Positions 19,434 through 28,661 of a stretch of DNA of 64,000 nt are shown one piece after another. The first letter of the stretch is position 1, and each line of letters starts with the position of its first letter. The DNA lies in the NCBI RefSeq assembly GCF_034347425.1, contig NZ_CP133779.1, forward strand, positions 2,604,001 to 2,668,000, in the 5' to 3' direction. A program made the position numbers and the translations under genes. A model generated the notes under the pieces. It did no database searches and was not told where the DNA came from. It saw only the letters and a program-made list of their open reading frames with translations. The DNA comes from Undibacterium sp. CCC3.4 (GTDB lineage Bacteria > Pseudomonadota > Gammaproteobacteria > Burkholderiales > Burkholderiaceae_D).

Positions 19434-20126
19434 ATGTCAGCAGCGTTCAAGATGAAGAAGTTGTTTGCGCAAAACAAGGGTTTTTTGGCTTTCGTGCTTG
19501 GCATGGTCTTGGTTCGCAGTGCCTTGGCCGATTTCTATGTGGTGCCTTCGAGTTCCATGTATCCGACCCTGCTGGAGGGGGATCGGGTGATTTGTGATCG
19601 CTTGGCTTATGATGTCAAATTGCCGCTCAGTGATATCGTCCTCACCCATCTGGCCGATCCGCAGCGCGGTGATGTCGTTACCTTTTCTTCGCCGGAAGAT
19701 GGGACGCGGCTGGTCAAGCGGCTGGTGGCCTTGCCCGGCGATGTGGTGGAAATGCGCGAAGAAAAATTAAGCATCAACGGCGAGGTGGCGCACTACCAAA
19801 GCGTGGCGACACCGGCACGCGATCATTTGACGCCGCAGCACGAATACGCAGGAGAACAATTGGTCTGGCAAGAAAGTTTGGGCAGCATGCAGCACCGTAT
19901 CATCGTCATGCCCGAACGCCCAGCGCTGCGCTCGTTCGGACCGCTCACGGTGCCGCCGGGGCAGTATCTGATGCTCGGTGATAATCGCGATAACAGCAAA
20001 GATTCGCGCTATATCGGCTTGGTCAAACGAGAATTGATCACCGGTCAGGTTAAGCGCTTGATGTTTTCACTCGATGGGCAGCGCTACTACCTGCCGCGGC
20101 TCGAGCGTTTTGGTGCGGCGATTTGA
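19434..20126 (+). CDS. lepB: Signal peptidase I
   Basis: Membrane-anchored serine protease that removes Sec and Tat signal peptides. From the ATG at 19434 (GAGGAGACAGC upstream) the product has 230 residues with one N-terminal hydrophobic segment. The catalytic Ser is in PSSSMYPTL (about Ser41) and the general-base Lys in TRLVKRLVALPGD (about Lys95). The C-terminal GDNRDNSKDSR box is intact. It has a single membrane anchor, shorter than the E. coli enzyme, and is not next to lepA, so it may be an additional signal peptidase copy. It is isolated between a repeat element and an IclR gene. Confidence 0.92.
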   Translation: MSAAFKMKKLFAQNKGFLAFVLGMVLVRSALADFYVVPSSSMYPTLLEGDRVICDRLAYDVKLPLSDIVLTHLADPQRGDVVTFSSPEDGTRLVKRLVALPGDVVEMREEKLSINGEVAHYQSVATPARDHLTPQHEYAGEQLVWQESLGSMQHRIIVMPERPALRSFGPLTVPPGQYLMLGDNRDNSKDSRYIGLVKRELITGQVKRLMFSLDGQRYYLPRLERFGAAI

Positions 20127-20226
20127 TGGCCGTTCGCTTGAGCAGCATCACCCACCTCGACGCCGTGCCATGCCGGATCGAAGCGCTTGATGATGATGCC
20201 ATTGCCCAGTGGTAGACCGCAGCGCT

Positions 20227-21015
20227 TCAATCGATCGCGCCTGGCGCACGATAGCCGAGCGCGCGCGAAATATGGATCGCGGTTTCCATCAAGTCGGCCA
20301 ACCAATCTTCCTGTAAGCGGTCGGCTGGTGCCGAGATCGACAGGCCGGCGATCATTTTGCCGCTGTCATCGTGTATGCCGGCGGCCATGCAGCGCACGCC
20401 AAGTTCGAGTTCTTCATTGTCGCGTGCGTAGCCGTGGGCGCGTACTTCGGCCAGTTCTTGCTCTAATTTCGCCAATGCGGTAATCGAATTTTTATTATGG
20501 CCGGCCAAACCGGTGCGCGTGGCATAGGCGCGGATGGCCTTGGGTTCGTCGAGCGAGAGAAATAATTTGCCGGTCGAGGTCAGATGCAGCGGCGCGCGGC
20601 CACCGATGGCGCGCACCACTTGCATGCCCGAGCGTTCTGAATAGGCGCGGTCGATGTAGACAATTTCATCGCCCTGACGAACCGAGAGATTGATGGTTTG
20701 ATTGGTTTGGCGATGTAAAGTGCGCATGAATTCCAGCGCCGCCTCGCGCACATTCAAGCGCCCCTTAACGATATTACCGAGCTCGAGCAAACGCATGCCG
20801 AGTTGGTAGTAGCCGGTTTCGGCACGGTCGACGAAGCGGGTGGTGACCAAGTCGTTCAAAATCCTGTGCGCCGTCGATGGATGTAAACCGGTTACGATGG
20901 CCAATTCCTTCAGGCTGACCGGGTCTGGATAGCGCGACAGTGCGTCGAGCAGAGAAACCAGGCGTTCTATTACCTGGATCGAGGTTTTTTCAGTGGCGGG
21001 AGCGGCGGTTTTCAT
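20227..21015 (-). CDS. IclR-family transcriptional regulator
   Basis: A 263-residue regulator. The N-terminal winged helix includes VSLKELAIVTGLHPSTAHRI, a clear IclR helix-turn-helix, followed by the ligand-binding IclR domain with the YxLGxRLLELG and VRCMAAGI segments. The ATG at 21015 fits the family length; the frame stays open 34 codons upstream. No obvious target operon is adjacent: dgkA diverges from it and lepB converges on it. The effector is unknown. Confidence 0.9.
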   Translation of the reverse strand: MKTAAPATEKTSIQVIERLVSLLDALSRYPDPVSLKELAIVTGLHPSTAHRILNDLVTTRFVDRAETGYYQLGMRLLELGNIVKGRLNVREAALEFMRTLHRQTNQTINLSVRQGDEIVYIDRAYSERSGMQVVRAIGGRAPLHLTSTGKLFLSLDEPKAIRAYATRTGLAGHNKNSITALAKLEQELAEVRAHGYARDNEELELGVRCMAAGIHDDSGKMIAGLSISAPADRLQEDWLADLMETAIHISRALGYRAPGAID

Positions 21016-21347
21016 AGGATCTTTGATGCATTGCAGTAGTTCGCTTATACCATAATGTGAAAAGTTCGTCATTGATTCAGATTCAAAATACCTGCTGTTG
21101 GCAACAGAGTGCGGCAAAATGATGTAATTTTGTTGAAATTTTGTGTCGTTATCATGGCTTTTAGTTGCGTCGCAACATTTTCTCGCGCCGGATAAGTATT
21201 CATGAAAAGTCTGATTTTCCTTGCAGATTGCCAGATGAAATCGCGACTTTGTCAGGTAAAATTCCGCGCGGGTACTTGGGAAGTGCGGAGTGACTCCATA
21301 CTTCCCTGATATTTCCCCTGAAAAATTTTGACGTTTAAGGATAAACC

Positions 21348-21746
21348 ATGCTCGATCAGGAACAAGCTGTCAGCGAATTCAAAAGCAAAAGCGGTTTCCG
21401 CCGGATTTTTTCGGCCTTTTTTTACTCGATCGATGGTTTTCGCGCAGCGTGGAAGAACGAGCACGCGTTTCGCCAAGAACTGGTGTTGGTGATCGTTGGT
21501 ATCGTGACGGCCTTGTTTTTGCCGGTTTCGGGTTTTGAAAAATTGATGATGGTCGCGGTGTTGCTGCTGATCTTGATCATCGAATTACTCAATTCGGCCA
21601 TCGAAGCGGTGGTTGACCGCGTCTCGCTCGAACGTCATTCGCTGTCCAAGAATGCCAAAGATTTCGGCAGCGCTGCGGTACTGCTGAGTCTCTTGATCGC
21701 CGTCGCTACCTGGTCGGTGGTGTTGGTTAACCGTTTTTATTATTGA
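21348..21746 (+). CDS. dgkA: Diacylglycerol kinase
   Basis: Small integral membrane kinase that recycles diacylglycerol to phosphatidic acid. The 132-residue protein has the expected three membrane segments. The family motif is ELLNSAIEAVVDRVS, with catalytic and metal-binding acidic residues, preceded by AAWKNEHAFRQEL. The gap of about 330 bases before it, shared with the divergent IclR gene, should contain both promoters; I see no clear conserved operator there. cobT follows 7 bases downstream. Confidence 0.95.
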   Translation: MLDQEQAVSEFKSKSGFRRIFSAFFYSIDGFRAAWKNEHAFRQELVLVIVGIVTALFLPVSGFEKLMMVAVLLLILIIELLNSAIEAVVDRVSLERHSLSKNAKDFGSAAVLLSLLIAVATWSVVLVNRFYY

Positions 21747-21753
21747 AAGTCGC

Positions 21754-22788
21754 ATGATGCCTTCGATTTCCCCGACCGCCAACGGCACGCTGGAAGCGGC
21801 GCTGGCCGCGGCCATCAACCAAAAAACCAAACCGCTGGGCAGCCTCGGTAGGCTCGAGCAATTGGCCGCGCAAATCGGCTTGATACAGCAAACCGTCACG
21901 CCGCGTTTGGAAGCGCCATCGATCATCGTGTTTGCCGGTGACCATGGCGTGGTGGCTGAAGGTGTCTCGGCCTATCCGCAGGATGTGACTTGGCAGATGG
22001 TGGAAAATTTTCTGGCAGGTGGTGCGGCGATCAATGTTTTCGCGCGTCAGAATGGTTTGGCTTTGCAGATTGTCGACGCCGGTGTGAATCATGATTTCGG
22101 ATTGCGTGCTGATTTGCTCGACCGGAAGATTGCGCCCGGCACCAAAAATTTCGCCCAACAAGCGGCGATGACGATGGAACAATGTGCTGCTGCCTTAGCG
22201 AATGGGCGTGCGCTGGTTGCCGATTTGCCCGGCAATGTGCTCGGTTTCGGTGAAATGGGTATCGGTAACACCACGGCCGCGGCGGCGCTGATGCACCGTC
22301 TTACCGGCGTGCCGGTTGCCGAGTGCGTCGGTGCCGGCACCGGTTTGTCGGCCGATGGCATTGCGCACAAAGAGCGCGTCATCACGGCTGCCTGCGCCTT
22401 GCATGCCGAGCTCAGTGAACCGCTGGCGCTGTTGGCTTGTTTCGGCGGCTTTGAAATCGCCACCATGGTCGGGGCCATGTGTGCGGCCGCCGAGCGCCGC
22501 ATGGTTTTGCTTATCGATGGTTTCATCGTCAGCAGCGCTTTGCTGGTGGCGGCGCGTTTGCATCCGGCGATTCTTGATTACTGCGTGTTTTCGCATCAAT
22601 CTGATGAAAGCGGGCACGCGCGCATGTTGCTGGCCTTGGATGTCAAACCGGTATTGCAACTTGATTTGCGCTTAGGTGAGGGCACCGGTGCCGCCTTGGT
22701 GTATCCGATGCTGGCAGCGGCGGTGAATTTTCTTAATCAGATGGCGACCTTTGCTTCGGCCGATGTCAGCCAGCAAAGTCATAGCTGA
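21754..22788 (+). CDS. cobT: Nicotinate-nucleotide--dimethylbenzimidazole phosphoribosyltransferase
   Basis: Activates the lower ligand of cobalamin by making alpha-ribazole 5'-phosphate. The 344-residue protein has the typical KTKPLGSLGRLE start, FAGDHGVVAEGVSAYPQ, GEMGIGNTTAAAAL and C-terminal LRLGEGTGAAL motifs. The last contains the catalytic glutamate. It is the first gene of the cobTSC run and directly abuts cobS. Confidence 0.97.
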   Translation: MMPSISPTANGTLEAALAAAINQKTKPLGSLGRLEQLAAQIGLIQQTVTPRLEAPSIIVFAGDHGVVAEGVSAYPQDVTWQMVENFLAGGAAINVFARQNGLALQIVDAGVNHDFGLRADLLDRKIAPGTKNFAQQAAMTMEQCAAALANGRALVADLPGNVLGFGEMGIGNTTAAAALMHRLTGVPVAECVGAGTGLSADGIAHKERVITAACALHAELSEPLALLACFGGFEIATMVGAMCAAAERRMVLLIDGFIVSSALLVAARLHPAILDYCVFSHQSDESGHARMLLALDVKPVLQLDLRLGEGTGAALVYPMLAAAVNFLNQMATFASADVSQQSHS

Positions 22789-23595
22789 GTGGCGCGCGCT
22801 TCCTTGGAATCGATGAAACGTCACAGCGTACATCAATTGCGCTTGTTTTTCGTGGCCTTGCAGTTTTTTACGCGGCTGCCGATTCCTGCATGGGTGGGCT
22901 TTGATGCGGCTTGGTTACAGCAAGCTTCACGCTACTTCCCGGCCGTCGGCTGGGTGGTCGGTGTGGTGACCGCCAGCGTCTACAGTGTGGCCTCGCTGGT
23001 GTGGCCGGCGGCGGTCGCGGTGCTGCTGTCGATGATCGCTGGAATTTTACTCACCGGTGCGTTTCACGAAGATGGCTTTGCCGATGTCTGCGATGGCTTC
23101 GGCGGCGGGCTCAATGCGCAACGGGTGCTCGACATCATGCGCGATTCGCGCGTCGGGGCGTATGGTGCCATGGGCGCGGCGTTGATGTTGCTGTGTAAAT
23201 TCGTGCTGCTGGTGAGCTTGCCGACCGTATTGGTGGTGCCGGCCTTGCTGATTGCTCATCCCCTGTCGCGCCTGCTGTCGTGCAGCCTGATTTTCTGTCT
23301 GGAGTATGCGCGCCTGGAAGGAAAGGCCAAGCCATTGGCGCAGCACATGAGTTCCAATGAATTCGGCATTGCTTGCCTGAGCGTGCTGCTGCCGCTCAGT
23401 CTGATCTTGCTGTGGCAACCGTTATTGTTGACCCGTTTAGCGCCGGTCTTGTTATTGATGTTGCTGGCGACGGTATTGTTGGCGCGCTTGTTTGTCAAAA
23501 AAATCGGCGGTTACACGGGCGACTGCTTGGGCGCTGTTCAGCAATTGAGTGAAGTCGCCTGTTACCTGGGCTTGTTAGCGCACTGGGCGCACTGA
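22789..23595 (+). CDS. cobS: Adenosylcobinamide-GDP ribazoletransferase (cobalamin synthase)
   Basis: Integral membrane enzyme joining adenosylcobinamide-GDP with alpha-ribazole (phosphate). The segments FFTRLPIP, HEDGFADVCDGFGGG and the C-terminal GGYTGDCLGAVQQLSE are diagnostic of CobS. The frame can start with GTG at 22789, immediately after the cobT stop, giving 268 residues. It can also start with ATG at 22813 (MKRHSVHQL), giving 260 residues, which fits the family start equally well. cobC follows after 1 base. Confidence 0.96.
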   Translation: MARASLESMKRHSVHQLRLFFVALQFFTRLPIPAWVGFDAAWLQQASRYFPAVGWVVGVVTASVYSVASLVWPAAVAVLLSMIAGILLTGAFHEDGFADVCDGFGGGLNAQRVLDIMRDSRVGAYGAMGAALMLLCKFVLLVSLPTVLVVPALLIAHPLSRLLSCSLIFCLEYARLEGKAKPLAQHMSSNEFGIACLSVLLPLSLILLWQPLLLTRLAPVLLLMLLATVLLARLFVKKIGGYTGDCLGAVQQLSEVACYLGLLAHWAH

Positions 23596-23596
23596 T

Positions 23597-24142
23597 ATGC
23601 AATTACAACTGATTCGTCACACCGCGCCGTTGCTGCCGAGTGGAATTTGTTATGGTCGCAGTGAGGTGGCGGTAGCGCAGGCCGATTGCTTGGCCGTGGC
23701 GGCGCAGTGGCATCGCGCAAACCTTGAGAAGCGGCCGATTTTCAGTAGTCCGGCGCAACGCTGCCGGCAGTTGGCGCAATTGCTCAGTCCTATGCCCAGT
23801 TACGACGCACGCTTGCTCGAGCTCGATTTCGGCAGCTGGGAAATGCAGTCCTGGGATCAGATTGCGCGCGCGGAGATCGATGCGTGGGCGGCGGATACCG
23901 TTGCTTATGCCCCGGGCGGACGGGAAAATTTGTCTCAAATGGTGGCGCGGCTGCGCGCCTTCTTGAACGATTTGCATGCCTACGCAGTCGATAGTGCGGT
24001 ATTAGTCACGCACGGCGGCGTGATCCGCATACTCGCCGCATGGCAGCCAGGCAAGTCGGATGTGCAATTGGCGCAACGGGTTTGCGACTTGCAAGAAACT
24101 TATCCATTTGCCTCATTTACGGAGCTGGAGATTTTCCTGTAG
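23597..24142 (+). CDS. cobC: Alpha-ribazole phosphatase family protein (histidine phosphatase)
   Basis: A 181-residue histidine phosphatase. The N-terminal catalytic motif is LIRHTAP (RHG-like), with YGRSEVAVAQ following. LELDFGSWEMQSW and VTHGGVIR (second catalytic His) are also present. In this context it most likely removes the 5'-phosphate in nucleotide-loop assembly, although phosphoglycerate mutase-like relatives share the motifs. It follows cobS by one base. Confidence 0.88.
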   Translation: MQLQLIRHTAPLLPSGICYGRSEVAVAQADCLAVAAQWHRANLEKRPIFSSPAQRCRQLAQLLSPMPSYDARLLELDFGSWEMQSWDQIARAEIDAWAADTVAYAPGGRENLSQMVARLRAFLNDLHAYAVDSAVLVTHGGVIRILAAWQPGKSDVQLAQRVCDLQETYPFASFTELEIFL

Positions 24143-24181
24143 CATGGGGTTTTTTCTCACTCTGTCAGGCAGTATCGATCC

Positions 24182-24532
24182 ATGCTGGAACTCCGAAAAA
24201 CACCGCGTATCAATGTCAGTTGGCGATCCGGCATCAAATTGCCCGATGGTCGTTTGATACTGTGCCGTACGATGAATATTTCCAGCGGAGGGATTTTGCT
24301 GCAATCGCCGCAGAATCTGGTGAGCATGCGCAGCTATCCGATGATGCTGGATATTCCTGGTATCGACGAACCGGGAAAAATTTTTCATGTCGGCTGTATG
24401 GGGATGATCCGGCATGTCGTGTTAAGTAATGACCATTATCGCATCGGCGTGCAATTGAGTGAGATGTCGTCATTACATGAGGAATTGTTTCAGGCGTGGA
24501 TTTCCAAAGCCCAAGTCTACAACCACGCGTGA
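24182..24532 (+). CDS. PilZ-domain protein
   Basis: A 116-residue single-domain protein with the PilZ c-di-GMP signature. RKTPR near the N-terminus provides the RxxxR motif and NISSGGILL provides the (D/N)xSxxG motif. It has no membrane segment, so it is probably a cytoplasmic c-di-GMP receptor or adaptor. It is wedged between cobC and the cobalamin riboswitch, 39 bases after cobC, and has no evident link to B12. The GGDEF-EAL gene at 57992-60949 is the only c-di-GMP enzyme in this window. Confidence 0.85.
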   Translation: MLELRKTPRINVSWRSGIKLPDGRLILCRTMNISSGGILLQSPQNLVSMRSYPMMLDIPGIDEPGKIFHVGCMGMIRHVVLSNDHYRIGVQLSEMSSLHEELFQAWISKAQVYNHA

Positions 24533-24553
24533 GCGTGAAAATCTGCGCTTTTC

Positions 24554-24582
24554 TTGCTCATGAAGGCGCTAGCCTATAGAAT
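24554..24582 (+). promoter_or_regulatory. Sigma-70-like promoter of the riboswitch-btuB transcript
   Basis: TTGCTC and TAGAAT are separated by 17 bp, about 10-15 bases before the start of the predicted cobalamin riboswitch. Position and spacing are convincing but unverified. Confidence 0.55.
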
Positions 24583-24591
24583 GGCGGGGTT

Positions 24592-24792
24592 TTGGTGCTC
24601 GCAGATATGCTCATATCTGCAGTTAAACGGGAAACACGATGCCATGGCAACAGTGTGCTGCCCCCGCAACGGTGTACAAGTCGCAGTGTCGTTATGCTGC
24701 CAGCCATTTTGCTATAACCACTGTGCTTAAGTGCATGGGAAGGTCAGATGGTGATACTTGTCAGCCCGGATACCGGCCAGGATACGTGAAGT
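24592..24792 (+). ncRNA. Cobalamin riboswitch
   Basis: The leader of btuB contains the conserved features of the B12 riboswitch: GGTGCTCGC followed by a P-stem, GGGAA, GCCCCCGCAACGGTG in the central core and the B12 box TCAGCCCGGATACCGGCC at 24761-24778. It is placed between a promoter and btuB. Binding adenosylcobalamin would be expected to shut down expression of btuB and probably the downstream transport and salvage genes. Boundaries are approximate. Confidence 0.93.
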
Positions 24793-24926
24793 GATGCGAA
24801 CGGGGAGTTTCGTTGGTAACGCACGCCATGACCGCACTGTCGGCATGGCCCTGGCCCACCCTTGATTCTCGTGATACATCGCTTTTTCTATGCTGCCTGC
24901 GGGGACGTTGGCGGCATTTTCTATCC

Positions 24927-26789
24927 ATGAGCAATCAAATGAATCAAGTTTTTCACCCCCTCGCCCTGGTTGTGGCCTTGGCCGCTGCATTTCCTGCTGC
25001 GAACGCCTCAGCCGCTGCCGAAGCTTCTGCTTCTGCTTCCGACGTCATCGTCACCGCCAGCCGCCAGCCGCAAGCCGCCCAAGATGTGTTGGCCGATAAT
25101 GTGGTGATCTCGGCTGAGCAGATTGCGCTCTCAGGCGCGGCCAGCGTCACCGATTTACTGCGTATGCAACGCGGAATAGAAATCGCCAGCAATGGTGGCT
25201 CTGGCGCGAATGCCAGCGTATTTATGCGCGGTGGCAGTAATCCGCAAAATCTGGTGTTGGTCGATGGCGTACGTATCGGCTCTACCACTGCCGGCGGTGC
25301 CACTTGGGCGACGCTGGCCTTGAGTGAGATCGATCACATTGAAATCATCTATGGCCCTTTGTCTAGCCTGTACGGTGCCGATGCCATGAGTGGCGTGATC
25401 CAGATTTTTACCAAAAAAGGCCGCGGCGCGGCCAGCACCAGCGTCGCCGTCGGTGCCGGCAGTTATGGTCTGCGTAAGTTTCAAGCTGGGATATCGGGGG
25501 CCGCGGACAGTCATTTCAGCTATGCCTTGAGTGCAGTACACGAAAACAATACCGGCTTTTCTGCCACCAAGCCCAGTGCAGGTAAGTATTCCTATAATGC
25601 CGATAAAGATGGCTACAAATTGGAAAGCGCTACCGGTAATGTGAATTGGGAACTCAGCCGCGGCTATGAGCTGGGCATGAATTTCATGCAAAGTCGCCTC
25701 AATACTCAGTTCGATTCCGGTCCTTCGTACGATGATCGCAATATCGAAAAACTGCAAACCGTGGCCGTCTATGGCAAGGCTAAATTCAGTGAGGACTGGA
25801 GCAGTATGCTGCAGTTTGCGCAATCGGGCGATTACAGTGTGACCGATGCCTCGTATGGCCAGAGCCAAATCGATAGCCATCAAAATCTGTTGAGTTTTCA
25901 AAATACGCTGCGCTTCGGTAAAAATTCGCTGCAAGTGATTGCGGAAACCCGCGAAGAAAAAGTCAACGGCAGTGACGACGCGCTGAATCGTAAACGTCGT
26001 ACCAACTCGCTGGCGGCTGCGTATTTGATGAAGCAAGATGCCCATCTGCTCAGTGCCAGCCTGCGGCGTGATCAAAATTCTGATTATGGCAGTAACACCA
26101 CCGGCAGTCTGGCTTACGGCTATCGCCTCAACGATGCTTGGCGCATCAATGCCAGTTACGGTACCAGCTTCCGTGCGCCGACCTTTAATGATTTGTTTTA
26201 TCCCGGTTACGGCATTGCGACGCTCAAGCCTGAGCAAGCAAAAAACGCTGAAGTTGGTGCTTACTATGAGCTTGGCGATAGCCAGTTGAGCGTGGTGTAT
26301 TTCCAGAATAAAGCCAAGGATTTACTGGTATTTACCAATAACTGCCCGGTGCAGCAACACCCATATGGCTGTTCGTATAACGTCGGCAGTGCCACTATGT
26401 CGGGTTTGAGCTTGGGAGGCAGCACGCGTTACGCCGATTGGCGCTTGCGCGGTTCTCTCGATGTGCAGAATCCGCGTGATGATGTCAGTGGTTTGCAATT
26501 GGCGCGTCGCTCCAAGCAGCATGCCAGTGTGGCGCTCGATTACGCTTTGCCGAAAGCGAAAATCGGTATGGAAACGGTATTTGCTTCCAAACGATTTGAT
26601 GATACAGCCAATACCAAAGTGTTGGGCGGCTATAGTCTGCTGAATCTGTATGTCAGTTATGATTTGGCGAAGAATCTCTCGCTGCTCGGGCGCTGGAATA
26701 ATGTGCTCAATAAAGAGTATGAGCTGGCTAAAAATTATGGCACTGCCGGCTCCAATGTGTATGTCGGTTTGAACTACGGTTTTAAATAA
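24927..26789 (+). CDS. btuB: TonB-dependent vitamin B12 receptor
   Basis: Outer-membrane beta-barrel importing cobalamin with energy from TonB. From ATG 24927 the product has 620 residues: a signal peptide ending near ANASAAAEA, a TonB box around SDVIVTAS, a plug domain (VFMRGGSNPQNLVLVDGVRI, YGADAMSGVIQI) and a 22-strand type barrel. The barrel ends with a C-terminal aromatic residue context (VYVGLNYGFK). A second ATG at 24939 is also possible. The open frame extends further upstream toward the riboswitch, but that part lacks signal-peptide character. The riboswitch supports a B12 specificity. Confidence 0.95.
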   Translation: MSNQMNQVFHPLALVVALAAAFPAANASAAAEASASASDVIVTASRQPQAAQDVLADNVVISAEQIALSGAASVTDLLRMQRGIEIASNGGSGANASVFMRGGSNPQNLVLVDGVRIGSTTAGGATWATLALSEIDHIEIIYGPLSSLYGADAMSGVIQIFTKKGRGAASTSVAVGAGSYGLRKFQAGISGAADSHFSYALSAVHENNTGFSATKPSAGKYSYNADKDGYKLESATGNVNWELSRGYELGMNFMQSRLNTQFDSGPSYDDRNIEKLQTVAVYGKAKFSEDWSSMLQFAQSGDYSVTDASYGQSQIDSHQNLLSFQNTLRFGKNSLQVIAETREEKVNGSDDALNRKRRTNSLAAAYLMKQDAHLLSASLRRDQNSDYGSNTTGSLAYGYRLNDAWRINASYGTSFRAPTFNDLFYPGYGIATLKPEQAKNAEVGAYYELGDSQLSVVYFQNKAKDLLVFTNNCPVQQHPYGCSYNVGSATMSGLSLGGSTRYADWRLRGSLDVQNPRDDVSGLQLARRSKQHASVALDYALPKAKIGMETVFASKRFDDTANTKVLGGYSLLNLYVSYDLAKNLSLLGRWNNVLNKEYELAKNYGTAGSNVYVGLNYGFK

Positions 26790-26862
26790 ACCGACTCAGC
26801 TTGCACGAAGCCGCTTTCTTAGTGGTTTCGTGCCGTAACGATTGCTTACCACAGGCCTATCC

Positions 26863-27882
26863 ATGTCTTATTTCTCTCTTCTGCGGCGCAGGCAGTGGAT
26901 GTTGCCGGCACTGTTAGTCATCTCGGTGCTGGCTGTGTTGTTGGCCTGCCTGACCGGCTCAGTTACCCTGAGTGTGGCCGAGCTCTGGCATGCTTTGCTG
27001 GAATTATTGCAAGGGCCGCCGACTTCGCTGGCTGCCAGCTTGCTCGATTTACGCATGGGGCGCGCGCTGACCGCCTTCGTGGTCGGTGCCACGCTGGCCT
27101 TGTCCGGCGTGATGATGCAAGCCTTGTTGCGTAATCCTTTGGCCGATCCGTATGTGCTCGGTATTTCCGGTGGTGCTGCGGTGGCGGCACTGGCAATGAT
27201 CTTATTTTATGGCAGTTTCTGGATGATTGATCTGGCTGCGTTCGGTGGTGCCCTGGGTGTTGCGGCCTTATTGTTTTTACTCGCGTATCGCGATTTTCGC
27301 GGCAGCGGCAGCAGCGATGGCAGTGCCCCGATTTTATTATTGACCGGGGTGATTGTCGCGGCCGGTTGTGGTGCCTTGATTACCCTGATGCTCTCGATCG
27401 CTCCCGACAGTCGCTTGCGCGGCATGGTGTTCTGGATGATAGGGGATTTGTCGAATACCCAAAGCCGCACGATGCCGTGGCTAGTCTTGGGCGGCGTGTT
27501 GCTGTTTTCGTTACGCAATGCGCGCGCGATGAATGTCGCCGCCCTGCATGCTGATAATGCCGCCACGCTCGGGGTAGATGTCGGCGCGCTGCGCCAGCGC
27601 TTGTTTTTTTGTTCGGCCTTGTTAACGGCCAGTGCCGTCAGTACCGCTGGTAGCATTGGCTTCGTTGGCCTCATTATGCCGCATGCCTGCCGCTTTTTAC
27701 TCGGCCCGGATCATCGCCTGCTGATTCCGGCCGCCACTCTGGCCGGCGGCAGCTTTCTGGTGTTGGCCGATACCATTGCGCGTACCGCCTTGGCACCGCA
27801 ACAATTACCGGTCGGAGTGATTACCGCGCTCATCGGTGTGCCCTTGTTTTTATTACAGTTACATCAGATGCGGAGGCATTGA
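26863..27882 (+). CDS. btuC: Cobalamin ABC transporter permease (BtuC/FecCD family)
   Basis: Inner-membrane permease of 339 residues with about ten membrane helices. Family features are GATLALSGVMMQALLRNPLADPYVLGISGGA and GFVGLIMPHACRFLLGPDHR, the latter holding the coupling loop that meets the ATPase. The ATG at 26863 is preferred over a TTG seven codons earlier. It overlaps the start of the ATPase gene. With btuD and btuF it forms the BtuCDF importer. Confidence 0.95.
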   Translation: MSYFSLLRRRQWMLPALLVISVLAVLLACLTGSVTLSVAELWHALLELLQGPPTSLAASLLDLRMGRALTAFVVGATLALSGVMMQALLRNPLADPYVLGISGGAAVAALAMILFYGSFWMIDLAAFGGALGVAALLFLLAYRDFRGSGSSDGSAPILLLTGVIVAAGCGALITLMLSIAPDSRLRGMVFWMIGDLSNTQSRTMPWLVLGGVLLFSLRNARAMNVAALHADNAATLGVDVGALRQRLFFCSALLTASAVSTAGSIGFVGLIMPHACRFLLGPDHRLLIPAATLAGGSFLVLADTIARTALAPQQLPVGVITALIGVPLFLLQLHQMRRH

Positions 27883-28661
27883 TGGAAGTTCGTGGACTCA
27901 GCCTGCAGATAGGCGCGCGCATTTTGGTGGAACAATTGAATTTGACTCTTGCTGCCGGCGAGTGCTGGTGCATTATCGGTCGCAATGGTGCCGGCAAAAG
28001 CAGCTTGCTGCGCACCCTGGCTGGATTGCGCCAGCCACAAGCTGGCAGTATCTTCTTGCAGCAAAAGAATGTGAAGGATTGGCCTTTGCTGGCGCTGGCA
28101 CAGGCACGTGCATTTTTACCGCAAGCGCGCAGCGATGCCTTTGCCTACCGCGTGATCGACAGTGTGCTCACGGCGCGCCATCCGTATCAGGGCCAGCAGT
28201 ACTGGGAATCGGAGCAAGATCTGCAATGTGCGCACGCGGCATTGGCGCAGCTCGATGTGGCCGAATTGGCCGAGCGCGATGTGCGTAGTCTTTCGGGCGG
28301 CGAGCGTCAACGGGTGGCGATTGCTGCCGTGCTGGCGCAGGATGCTCAATTAATGCTGCTCGACGAACCGGCCACTGCGCTCGATCTGGCGCATCAGGTC
28401 AGTGTCATGCAGCTGTTTTCAGATCAATGCAGACAACAAAATAAAACCGTCGTGATGGTCAGCCATGATCTCAATCTCGCTCATCGTATCGCCACCCATG
28501 CCTTGCTGTTGCATGGCGATGGCAGCTGGCAAGCCGGCTGCGCGGCTGAAGTGCTGCGCGCCGAGCCATTGAGCGCTTGCTTAGGCCACGAGATCGACAG
28601 CTTCAAGCATCAAGGGCAGACCATTTTTCTACCTAAACAAATTGCCAAGGAATCCACATGA
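27882..28661 (+). CDS. btuD: Cobalamin ABC transporter ATP-binding protein
   Basis: A 259-residue ATPase with Walker A GRNGAGKSS, signature LSGGERQRVAIA, Walker B LMLLDEPATALD and switch MVSHDL. The ATG at 27882 shares its A with the TGA stop of btuC, and GCGGAGGC provides a ribosome site inside btuC. It powers corrinoid import with BtuC. It overlaps cobO by 4 bases. Confidence 0.95.
   Translation: MEVRGLSLQIGARILVEQLNLTLAAGECWCIIGRNGAGKSSLLRTLAGLRQPQAGSIFLQQKNVKDWPLLALAQARAFLPQARSDAFAYRVIDSVLTARHPYQGQQYWESEQDLQCAHAALAQLDVAELAERDVRSLSGGERQRVAIAAVLAQDAQLMLLDEPATALDLAHQVSVMQLFSDQCRQQNKTVVMVSHDLNLAHRIATHALLLHGDGSWQAGCAAEVLRAEPLSACLGHEIDSFKHQGQTIFLPKQIAKEST

Noticed and set aside
25155..26237. 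360-codon frame antisense to btuB
   Set aside because: btuB is clear on the plus strand with signal peptide, TonB box and riboswitch; the antisense frame is a by-product.
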